Below, in pieces: positions 30,177 to 37,706 of a stretch of 64,000 bases of DNA. A model generated the notes under the pieces. That model saw only the letters and a program-made list of their open reading frames with translations. It had not been told where the DNA came from and ran no database searches. The DNA is taken from positions 1 to 64,000 of the forward strand of contig NZ_QYRT01000005.1 in assembly GCF_004923255.1 (NCBI RefSeq). The letters run 5' to 3'. Numbering within the stretch: the first letter of the stretch is position 1; every line of letters begins with the position of its first letter. This DNA comes from Subtercola vilae. Its GTDB lineage: Bacteria > Actinomycetota > Actinomycetes > Actinomycetales > Microbacteriaceae. The position numbers were made by a program, and so were the translations under genes.

Positions 30177-32354
30177 ATGAGTGGAAATACCGTACGCCTG
30201 AACGCGATCAAAGATGTCGAGGCGTACGTGCCTCCGTCGGCCAGCTTCACCGACTCTGAAGCGCCCGGCGAGATCTTCGGAGAGAACGTCTTCAGCCAGG
30301 TCGTCATGCAGAAGCGTCTGCCGAAGTCGGTGTACAAATCGGTGATGGCCACGATCGAACACGGTGCGATGCTCGACCCCCTCGTCGCCGACGCGATCGC
30401 CAGCGCAATGAAAGACTGGGCCCTCGAGAAGGGTGCCACCCACTACGCCCACGTGTTCTATCCACTGACCGGCCTCACGGCCGAGAAGCACGACAGCTTC
30501 TTCGAGCCGATGGGTGACGGCACGGCCCTGGCCGAGTTCGCCGGCAAAACACTGACGCAGGGCGAGCCCGACGCATCGAGTTTTCCGAACGGTGGCCTCC
30601 GCAACACGTTCGAGGCCCGCGGCTACACCGGCTGGGATGTCACGAGCCCCGCCTATGTGCTCGAGAACCCGAACGGCAACACCCTGTGCATCCCGACCGT
30701 CTTCGTGTCGATGACCGGTGAAGCACTCGACCACAAGACACCCCTGCTGCGCTCACAGCAGGCTATGGGCACTCACGCCGAGCGCATTCTGCGCCTCTTC
30801 GGTCACGAGAACCCCGACCATGTGGTGGCCTACTGCGGCCCCGAGCAGGAGTATTTCCTTGTCGACCGTCACTTCTTTCTCGCTCGCCCCGACCTGCTGA
30901 ACGCAGGTCGCACCCTGTTCGGAGCGAAGCCGCCCAAAGGCCAGGAGTTCGACGACCACTACTTCGGCGTGATTCCCGAGCGCGTGCTCGGTTTCATGAT
31001 GGACACCGAGCGCGAACTGTTCAAGCTCGGAATCCCTGCCAAGACCCGCCACAACGAAGTAGCCCCCGGCCAGTTCGAGATTGCGCCGATGTTCGAGCGC
31101 GGAAACCTCGCGGCCGACCACCAACAGCTTCTGATGTCGACGTTCAAGACGATCGCCAAGAAGCACGGCATGGAGTGTCTCTTTCACGAGAAGCCCTTCC
31201 AGGGCGTCAATGGCTCGGGCAAGCACGTCAACTTCTCGCTCGGCAACGCGCAGGTGGGCAGCGTCTTCGTTCCCGGCGACACCCCGCACGAGAACGCCCA
31301 GTTCCTGGTGTTCTGCGCCGCCGTCATCCGCGGCGTGCACAAGTACGCGGGCCTCCTTCGCGCATCCGTCGCATCGGCCACGAACGACCACCGGCTCGGT
31401 GCCAACGAGGCTCCCCCGGCCATCATCTCGATTTTTCTCGGCGACCAGCTCGCCGACGTGTTCGAGCAGATCGCAAAAGGCCCGGCGACCTCGTCGAAGG
31501 GCAAAGGCACGATGGTCATCGGCGTCGACACACTGCCGGTGCTGCCCACTGACCCGGGCGATCGCAACCGCACCAGCCCGTTCGCATTCACGGGCAACCG
31601 CTTCGAGTTCCGCGCTCCGGGATCGATGCAGACCGTCGCCGGCCCGATGACCACGATCAGCACGATCATGGCCGAGTCGCTCGACTACATCGCCACCGCG
31701 CTCGAGACGGCCGTCGCCGACGGAACCGACTTCGATGAGGCCGTTCAGGCTCTGCTGACCGAGATCATCAACGAGCACGGCGCAGTGGTGTTCAACGGCG
31801 ATGGGTACGCCGACGCGTGGCCCATCGAAGCCGAGAAGCGTGGTCTCGCCAATCTGAAGACGACTCTGGATGCCCTGCCCGAGCTCATCACCGAACCCGC
31901 GATGGAACTCTTCGAGAACTACAAGGTGTTCAACCACCGCGAGATGCACAGCCGATATGAGATCGGCCTCGAACAGTACGCGCTGACCATCGGCGTCGAG
32001 GCACGCCTTACTCTCGAAATCGGTTCGACGGTCATCCTGCCTGCCGCTGTTCGGCATCAGACCGAGATCGCGCTGAACATCGGTGCGCTGAAAGCCGCGG
32101 GCGTGGAGGCCGAGACGGCTCCCCTCAACGAGGTCTCTGTGCCCATCAACGCTCTGCGCAGTGCCCTGGCGACGCTGAAGGATGCCCTGGCCACCGACAC
32201 CGGCCACGAAGCTCTCGGCGAGGCCGAGCACGCCCGCGACGCCTTGCTGCCCGCCATGGCGGCGGTTCGCCTCGCGGCCGACGCACTCGAAGAGATCGTG
32301 GCAGACGACCTGTGGCCGCTGCCGACGTACCAGGAGATGCTCTTCATCCTGTAG
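30177..32354 (+). CDS. glnN: Glutamine synthetase type III
   Basis: ATP-dependent synthesis of glutamine from glutamate and ammonium. The 725-aa length and N-terminal domain ([20 protein letters not shown], then [12 protein letters not shown]) are those of GSIII. Catalytic-domain signatures include [31 protein letters not shown] and [15 protein letters not shown] is larger than and remote from GSI, and is not regulated by adenylylation. ATG 30177 has AAAGGGG eight bases upstream. It lies between DUF4191 and RDD genes that normally adjoin glnA, which suggests insertion into an ancestral block. An exact GlnR-type box precedes it. Confidence 0.95.
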   Translation: MSGNTVRLNAIKDVEAYVPPSASFTDSEAPGEIFGENVFSQVVMQKRLPKSVYKSVMATIEHGAMLDPLVADAIASAMKDWALEKGATHYAHVFYPLTGLTAEKHDSFFEPMGDGTALAEFAGKTLTQGEPDASSFPNGGLRNTFEARGYTGWDVTSPAYVLENPNGNTLCIPTVFVSMTGEALDHKTPLLRSQQAMGTHAERILRLFGHENPDHVVAYCGPEQEYFLVDRHFFLARPDLLNAGRTLFGAKPPKGQEFDDHYFGVIPERVLGFMMDTERELFKLGIPAKTRHNEVAPGQFEIAPMFERGNLAADHQQLLMSTFKTIAKKHGMECLFHEKPFQGVNGSGKHVNFSLGNAQVGSVFVPGDTPHENAQFLVFCAAVIRGVHKYAGLLRASVASATNDHRLGANEAPPAIISIFLGDQLADVFEQIAKGPATSSKGKGTMVIGVDTLPVLPTDPGDRNRTSPFAFTGNRFEFRAPGSMQTVAGPMTTISTIMAESLDYIATALETAVADGTDFDEAVQALLTEIINEHGAVVFNGDGYADAWPIEAEKRGLANLKTTLDALPELITEPAMELFENYKVFNHREMHSRYEIGLEQYALTIGVEARLTLEIGSTVILPAAVRHQTEIALNIGALKAAGVEAETAPLNEVSVPINALRSALATLKDALATDTGHEALGEAEHARDALLPAMAAVRLAADALEEIVADDLWPLPTYQEMLFIL

Positions 32355-32370
32355 AACTCACACATCACAC

Positions 32371-32410
32371 AGAAAGGGCCGCCCGGGCATCCTCCCGGCC
32401 GGCCCTTTCT
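32371..32410. terminator. Terminator between glnN and RDD gene
   Basis: An 11-bp stem (32371-32381 with 32400-32410, agaaagggccg / cggccctttct) lies 16 bases after the glnN stop and 5 bases after the convergent RDD stop, so it can serve both. Confidence 0.75.
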
Positions 32411-32415
32411 CCGTT

Positions 32416-32841
32416 TCAGCGACGAACGAGTACCGTTCCGGCGAAGACGTCGTGCAGCCCGCGCTGGTCTGAATCCCAGATGAGCGCGGGAATCGTGAGG
32501 ATCAGAAATGCGGTGCGAATGATCGGCCGCCACCACCCCGCGTACATTCCGTTCACTTTCACTACGCGCAGGCCCGTCACGAGGTGACCGAAGCCGCCAC
32601 CGGTGAGAGCGATCAGCACGATCTGCTCGACCGCGAAGATGATGGTGGACGCCCAGGCGTTTCCGAAGAAGAATGCGGCATACACAACGAAGCAGACCGC
32701 CCAATCGATGAGCAGCGCACCGATGCGCCGCCCCGGTCGCGCCACGGAGCCCCGACCCTCTTGGGGAAAACCCAGCCTCTCACCCGGCCATTTGCTCGGT
32801 GCAGCACCAGACCAGCGTGAAGGAGACTGTGGGTTTGACAC
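32416..32841 (-). CDS. RDD family membrane protein
   Basis: The 141-aa protein has a short cytoplasmic N-terminus, then PGRRIGALLIDWAVCF (the RDD family Arg-Asp helix), a second helix around IIFAVEQIVLIAL, GGGFGHLVTGLRVV and a third helix with the second Asp nearby (RGLHDVFAGT). RDD proteins are of uncertain function. They accompany glnA in many actinobacteria. GTG start at 32841, divergent from glnA. Confidence 0.85.
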   Translation of the reverse strand: MSNPQSPSRWSGAAPSKWPGERLGFPQEGRGSVARPGRRIGALLIDWAVCFVVYAAFFFGNAWASTIIFAVEQIVLIALTGGGFGHLVTGLRVVKVNGMYAGWWRPIIRTAFLILTIPALIWDSDQRGLHDVFAGTVLVRR

Positions 32842-32934
32842 CGCGTCAGTCTAAGCGACGCTGCTTCGTGCCGGCTTCGCGCTGGCTTCGTGCCGGCTCG
32901 GTCTGCTAGTCGGGCACCTGCGATGTAACTGCAC

Positions 32935-32950
32935 GTAACATGCTCGAAAC
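32935..32950 (+). promoter_or_regulatory. GlnR-type box upstream of glnA
   Basis: GTAAC-N6-GAAAC matches the GlnR consensus exactly and is preceded by another GTAAC at 32925-32929. It lies 107 bases before the glnA ATG in the divergent RDD/glnA gap, as expected for a nitrogen-regulated glnA promoter. Confidence 0.7.
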
Positions 32951-33056
32951 AACGGCGACACGACCGAGTAATGGCATACCGATACCCTGACGGGTAGTTG
33001 CGATTGCGACCGAACAGTTTTCAGCCATTCAGTACCAACCATTTGGAGTCTCTCAA

Positions 33057-34481
33057 ATGTTCAGTGATTCTTCCGAGGTGCTCAAGTTCATCAAGGACAC
33101 CGACGTCAAGTTCCTTGATATCCGCTTCACCGACCTCCCCGGTGTGCAGCAGCACTTCAACATTCCCGCCTCGACCGTCGACGAAGAGTTCTTCTCCGTC
33201 GGCCAGATGTTCGACGGTTCCTCCATTCGCGGCTTCGCCTCGATTCATGAATCCGACATGCAGCTGATTCCCGATGTGTCGACCGCGTACATCGACCCGT
33301 TCCGTATCGAGCGCACGCTCATCATCATCTTCGACATCTACAACCCGCGCAACGGCGAGATCTATCACCGCGACCCGCGCCAGGTTGCCAAGAAGGCCGA
33401 GAAGTACCTCGCCTCGACCGGCATCGCCGACACCGCGTTCTTCGCCCCCGAAGCCGAGTTCTACATCTTCGACGACGTGCGCTACGAAGTGAAGCAGAAC
33501 AGCAGCTTCTACTCGGTCGACTCCAGCGAAGGCGCCTGGAACTCGGGCCGCGAAGAGCCCGGCGGCAACCTCGCCAACAAGACGCCCTTCAAGGGCGGCT
33601 ACTTCCCCGTCTCCCCCGTCGACCAGCACGCCGACCTTCGCGACGACATCTCGCTGAAGCTCATCGACGCCGGCCTGATCCTCGAGCGCGCCCACCACGA
33701 AGTCGGCACCGCCGGCCAGGGTGAGATCAACTACCGCTTCGACACCATGGTGCACGCGGCAGACGACATCCTCAAATTCAAGTACATCGTGAAGAACACG
33801 GCTACGCAGTGGGGCAAGACCGCCACATTCATGCCGAAGCCGCTCTTCGGCGACAACGGGTCGGGCATGCACACCCACCAGTCTCTGTGGAACAACGGCG
33901 TGCCGCTGTTCTACGACGAGGCCGGCTACGGCGGTCTCTCCGACCTCGCCCGCTGGTACATCGGTGGCCTCTTGAAGCACGCCCCCGCGGTTCTCGCGTT
34001 CACGAACCCGACCGTCAACTCGTACCACCGCCTGGTTCCGGGCTTCGAAGCTCCCGTGAACCTGGTCTACTCGGCCGGTAACCGTTCGGCGTCGATCCGT
34101 ATCCCCATCACGGGAACGAACCCGAAAGCCAAGCGCATCGAGTTCCGGGCTCCGGATGCCTCGGGTAACCCGTACCTCGCATTCGCGGCGCAGCTCATGG
34201 CCGGCCTCGACGGCATCCAGAACCGCATCGAGCCGCACGAGCCGGTCGACAAAGACCTGTACGAGCTGCCGCCCGAAGAAGCGAAGAACATCCCCCAGGT
34301 TCCCGCTTCGCTCGGCGAAGCACTGCTGGCCCTCGAAGCCGACAACGAGTTCCTGACCAAGGGAGGCGTCTTCACGCCCGACCTGATCGAAACGTGGATC
34401 GAGTACAAGCGCGAGAACGAGATCAAGCCGATCGCCCAGCGCCCGCACCCGTTCGAGTTCGAGCTCTACTACGGGGTCTAG
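33057..34481 (+). CDS. glnA: Glutamine synthetase type I (GlnA)
   Basis: Main ammonium-assimilating enzyme, a cytosolic dodecamer. The 474-aa protein has GSI signatures: [43 protein letters not shown] and RSASIRIP. The adenylylation loop carries Tyr402 in [10 protein letters not shown], so GlnE (37707-40703) can switch it off. The RBS is GGAG. Strong nitrogen regulation is implied by the GlnR-type box 107 bases upstream and the strong terminator downstream. Confidence 0.98.
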   Translation: MFSDSSEVLKFIKDTDVKFLDIRFTDLPGVQQHFNIPASTVDEEFFSVGQMFDGSSIRGFASIHESDMQLIPDVSTAYIDPFRIERTLIIIFDIYNPRNGEIYHRDPRQVAKKAEKYLASTGIADTAFFAPEAEFYIFDDVRYEVKQNSSFYSVDSSEGAWNSGREEPGGNLANKTPFKGGYFPVSPVDQHADLRDDISLKLIDAGLILERAHHEVGTAGQGEINYRFDTMVHAADDILKFKYIVKNTATQWGKTATFMPKPLFGDNGSGMHTHQSLWNNGVPLFYDEAGYGGLSDLARWYIGGLLKHAPAVLAFTNPTVNSYHRLVPGFEAPVNLVYSAGNRSASIRIPITGTNPKAKRIEFRAPDASGNPYLAFAAQLMAGLDGIQNRIEPHEPVDKDLYELPPEEAKNIPQVPASLGEALLALEADNEFLTKGGVFTPDLIETWIEYKRENEIKPIAQRPHPFEFELYYGV

Positions 34482-34538
34482 CATTCATCCCGCTTGAACA
34501 CTGGGTTGTCGCCTGAATAACCAGGCTTCCGTCCGCTC

Positions 34539-34599
34539 CGAGTCCGCAAGAACTGCGAGATCTGCACACAGTGCAGCTTCCGCATCTCTTGCGGACTCG
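34539..34599 (+). terminator. Terminator of glnA
   Basis: A perfect 13-bp outer stem (34539-34551 with 34587-34599) encloses a smaller hairpin (ctgca/tgcag, 34562-34576). It is followed by TCTGTTTT, an intrinsic-terminator layout. Confidence 0.8.
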
Positions 34600-34604
34600 T
34601 CTGT

Positions 34605-34826
34605 TTTCGGCTGTATGCGTACCGCGCAAGATCGCATCGCCACAACCGTTGGCCTGATCCGCCCATTCATATCCGCCAAAACCTTCATCAGGTTCACAGT
34701 CTCCCTCAGGCGCCGACCGCGCCGATACACGGCAAAATCAGAGGGTATGACGGCACGATTGTGTGCGCCGCCCAGCTCGAACAACCACTTCGTACACCGA
34801 TCCATTCATCTCTGCCGCCCGAGAGG
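34605..34826. other. Gap between glnA terminator and BNR gene
   Basis: About 220 bases without a convincing gene. It probably holds the promoter of the BNR protein, but I saw no clear -35/-10 pair or palindrome. The in-frame GTG at 34761 is an alternative start for the next gene. Confidence 0.5.
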
Positions 34827-36515
34827 ATGCCCGCCATCACCGCTTCACGCCGACACCGCTCGCGGTGGCAGCGGTTCGCGCTTGTTCTGGGCGCGGCCGG
34901 GCTTCTCGGAACGGCATTGGTCGGAGCGGCGTTGGTGGGAGGGGCCGGCAGCGCTACCGCAGCCGAGGCCGAACCGAACACGCTGATCTGCACACCAGCA
35001 TCCGGTGACAGCAGCTACACCCTGCCGGTGGCGCCCGCGCAGCAGGTGGTCGGCGAGAGCCAGGTGGGCACCACGTGGTCGGGCCACTTCGTGCAGCAGG
35101 CACTGGTCACCGACGGAGACGACCAGTACGTGGGGTTCTACGACGCGAACCGTCGGCTCACAGTGGCGCACCGCACTCTCGGCTCGAGCTCGACCAGCTG
35201 GCAGACCTACGCGCTACCGAGCGACCAGGCGGTGACCGGGTGGGATTCGCACGACTACATCGCCCTCGGCGTCGACTCCGTCGGCCAGCTGCACGTCGCC
35301 GGCAACATGCACGACTCCCCTCTGGCCTACTGGGCGACTACGAAAGCGCGCGACGTGAGCTCGCTCACGAATGTGCCGATGCTCACCGACAAGGCCGTGG
35401 AGACACGCGTGACCTACCCGCAGTTTCTGCACGGAGCGAACGGCGACCTCGTGTTCAGCTACCGGCAGGGCGGCAGTGGCGACGGCGACAGCTACCTCGA
35501 CGACTACGACGCCGGCACGAAGACCTGGTCTCCCCTGCTCAGCACGGCTCTGTTCAGCGGCGCGTCGGGCGCGGTCAGCCGCAGCGCCTACTTCACCGTC
35601 AGCTCGCACGCCGACGCAGCCGGCTACTACGAGATGACCTGGGTGTGGCGGAGCACTGCCGATGTGGCGACGAACAGCCGCCTGTCGTACATGCGGAGCC
35701 GCGACCTCGTGCACTGGCAGACGGTCACCGGCGCGCCCGTGAACCTGCCGGTCACCTACGACACACCCGGCGTCGTGGTCGACGACATGCCAGAGAACAG
35801 CGGCGTCTTCAACAACCAGGAGCGAGTTGGTGTCGACGCGAACGGATCGCCGACCGTCAGCTACTCGAAGTACGACAGTGCGGGGTCGAACCAGCTGTTC
35901 GTCGCCCATCTCAACGGCTCGAATCAGTGGATTTCGACGCAGATCACCCACTGGGTGGGCGCCTGGCGCGTGGCCGGCGTCAGCACCCTTTCTGCGCAGG
36001 TCGGTGTTGGCGGCACCGCGAGGCTGCCCGACGGCAATCTTCGCCTGAACTTCAGCTGCGCCGGCAGCACGCCCGCCAGCGCAGTGATCGTTCTGAACAG
36101 CACCACATTCGAGCCGGTGGCCCAGGTGCCGAACACCCCCACGCCCATCCCCGCGCAGGTCACTGCCGCAACGAAGACAGACCCCTCAACGAGCGTGCGC
36201 TTGGTCTACGCGCCGACGACCGGCGCCGACTACGTTCTGAAGTGGCAGTCGCAGTACCTCAACCAAGACATGCCGGTTCTGCAGACTCCCTCGCCGCAGC
36301 CTTTGGTGGTCTACACGCTGGCCTCGCCCCCGGCCGCGACGCCGAGCCCTACTCTGCCTCCATCACCCCGTACGCCCGAGGCCTCGGCACCGGATGCCGC
36401 ACTCACCCTCATCGCCAGTATCGGCCTCCTCGTGGTACTCGCCGTCGGCCTCGCGGTGGGCCTCTGGATTCTGCTCCGCCGCCGCCGCGATCCGCCTACT
36501 GCTGGTTCTGCGTGA
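34827..36515 (+). CDS. Secreted, membrane-anchored BNR-4 repeat protein
   Basis: Predicted cell-surface protein of 562 aa. It has a signal peptide (basic residues, hydrophobic core about 16-43, cleavage after ATAAEA) and a seven-bladed propeller-like BNR-4 domain, including WDSHDYIALGVDS, GNMHDSPLAYW and VTYPQFLHGANGDLVFSYRQ. A Pro/Ser/Thr linker, one C-terminal membrane helix and an RRRR stop-transfer follow. BNR-4 domains occur in polysaccharide lyases such as PL24/PL25 ulvan lyases; the His of SHDY and NMHD match residues expected in that group, but a lyase activity is only inferred. The start is uncertain (ATG 34827 or GTG 34761). The 3' end overlaps the convergent YbjQ-repeat gene by 20 bases. 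Confidence 0.75.
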   Translation: MPAITASRRHRSRWQRFALVLGAAGLLGTALVGAALVGGAGSATAAEAEPNTLICTPASGDSSYTLPVAPAQQVVGESQVGTTWSGHFVQQALVTDGDDQYVGFYDANRRLTVAHRTLGSSSTSWQTYALPSDQAVTGWDSHDYIALGVDSVGQLHVAGNMHDSPLAYWATTKARDVSSLTNVPMLTDKAVETRVTYPQFLHGANGDLVFSYRQGGSGDGDSYLDDYDAGTKTWSPLLSTALFSGASGAVSRSAYFTVSSHADAAGYYEMTWVWRSTADVATNSRLSYMRSRDLVHWQTVTGAPVNLPVTYDTPGVVVDDMPENSGVFNNQERVGVDANGSPTVSYSKYDSAGSNQLFVAHLNGSNQWISTQITHWVGAWRVAGVSTLSAQVGVGGTARLPDGNLRLNFSCAGSTPASAVIVLNSTTFEPVAQVPNTPTPIPAQVTAATKTDPSTSVRLVYAPTTGADYVLKWQSQYLNQDMPVLQTPSPQPLVVYTLASPPAATPSPTLPPSPRTPEASAPDAALTLIASIGLLVVLAVGLAVGLWILLRRRRDPPTAGSA

Positions 36516-37656
36516 GCGTGACCCCGTACGAGGCCTCGGCGGTGTTGAAGAACGTGTCGCGGTCGCGCACGATCGCCTGCGGCGGCAACTGTTCTGACCT
36601 CGTTGTTGCCGCGCTCGTGCGCTTCACGGCCGTGCCGATGGCCAGAAACTCGATGAGCCCGCCGCCGAGGTCGTAGACGTAGGTCTTGATGCCGATGACA
36701 TCGTCGGCAGCGATGGCCGTGGCCTGCTGCCGCACCTTGCCGAGCGACTCTTCGCGGGCGCCGTAGATGAGCTGCGTGAGTTCGTTGATCTCGCCTTTCA
36801 CGAAGTTCTTGAACGCCGACGTGATGTTGCCCACGAGCCCGAGCGAGTACACCGAGGTGCCCATCACGAGCTTCATCGGCGCGTAGCCGATGCGCGCAAG
36901 GCTCCACATCTCTTCGGCGGTGAGATCGCTCGTCACCACACCCATCGCCGCCAGGGCCGGGTCGCTGATCTCGTGCCGAGACGCCGTACCGACCATCAGC
37001 ATCTCTTGAACGGCGCTGCCGCCGAAGGGCAGGATGTTCGTGGTGATGCCCACCACCGCATTGGCCCCGACCGACTGCGCCTCTCCGACGATGCGCTGAA
37101 GGGCCAGGTTTCTCGTCTGCGCGAACAGATCGCTGTACTCGCGCACCTCGCCTCGCGCCATTTGGCGAAACGCCCCGGTGATGCCCCGGCCCACACCAAT
37201 GGAGTAGGCGACATTGCCCATCACGAACGAGACCGGCTGGTACCCCGCGTCGACCTGGCAGTACAATTCTTGCCCGTCGCTCGACGATGTGAACGCCGTG
37301 GCCGGTACCCCCACCTTCTGGTGCACGGTCGACGCCACCGACAGAAACTCGATGTTCTGAGCGTGAAAGATGAGCTCTGTCGTGACGCTCGTCGCCCCGT
37401 GGCCCTGGTTCTGCTGCATCTCGCCGATGAGCCGCTGCATCGAGAGATGACGCCCCTGCGTGATCATCTCGGTGACCGCCGTGAGCTCGCCGCCGACCAT
37501 TCCCCTGAAGCCGGCGCTCAGCGACCCGAGAAACCCGCGCGAGAACACGCTGTTGCCCACCAGCAGGTTGCCGGGGTGGTAGCCGAGCAGGTCGATGCAG
37601 TACATCTCGTTGCCGCTCAGCCCGCTGAGCACAGACTGCCTGCGCTGATCCGTCAT
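36496..37656 (-). CDS. Protein of three tandem YbjQ/UPF0145-like domains
   Basis: The 386-aa protein consists of three similar ~100-residue units, starting near residues 15, 128 and 248. Each has a pattern of (E)xxxxxxGYxPxxLVMGxxxYSxGxxGxxxxAF, an Arg-rich helix, an IGI/VTTxI strand and EFLxVGTA. This resembles the YbjQ (heavy-metal-binding, PF01906) family, whose single-domain members form homo-oligomers. A fused trimer would form the ring from fewer chains. The function is unknown. ATG 37656 with GAAAGAAG upstream. A palindrome at 37683-37697 precedes it, and glnE lies upstream on the same strand. Confidence 0.7.
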   Translation of the reverse strand: MTDQRRQSVLSGLSGNEMYCIDLLGYHPGNLLVGNSVFSRGFLGSLSAGFRGMVGGELTAVTEMITQGRHLSMQRLIGEMQQNQGHGATSVTTELIFHAQNIEFLSVASTVHQKVGVPATAFTSSSDGQELYCQVDAGYQPVSFVMGNVAYSIGVGRGITGAFRQMARGEVREYSDLFAQTRNLALQRIVGEAQSVGANAVVGITTNILPFGGSAVQEMLMVGTASRHEISDPALAAMGVVTSDLTAEEMWSLARIGYAPMKLVMGTSVYSLGLVGNITSAFKNFVKGEINELTQLIYGAREESLGKVRQQATAIAADDVIGIKTYVYDLGGGLIEFLAIGTAVKRTSAATTRSEQLPPQAIVRDRDTFFNTAEASYGVTLTQNQQ

Positions 37657-37682
37657 TGCACCAACTTCTTTCTTCGATTTAA

Positions 37683-37697
37683 GTGAGGTAACCTCAC
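37683..37697. promoter_or_regulatory. 15-bp palindrome upstream of YbjQ-repeat gene
   Basis: GTGAGGT-A-ACCTCAC is a perfect inverted repeat with 7-bp arms and a single central base, 27 to 41 bases before the ATG. It lies where a promoter would be. One-base spacing makes an RNA hairpin unlikely, so a dimeric DNA-binding protein is the better explanation. Confidence 0.55.
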
Positions 37698-37706
37698 TCT
37701 ACCGGT

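Noticed and set aside
30753-32231. 492-codon frame antisense to GSIII
   Set aside because: GSIII motifs are intact on the plus strand. The antisense frame shows no motif or ribosome binding site.
33021-34484. 487-codon frame antisense to glnA
   Set aside because: Shadow of a conserved GSI. No coding features of its own.
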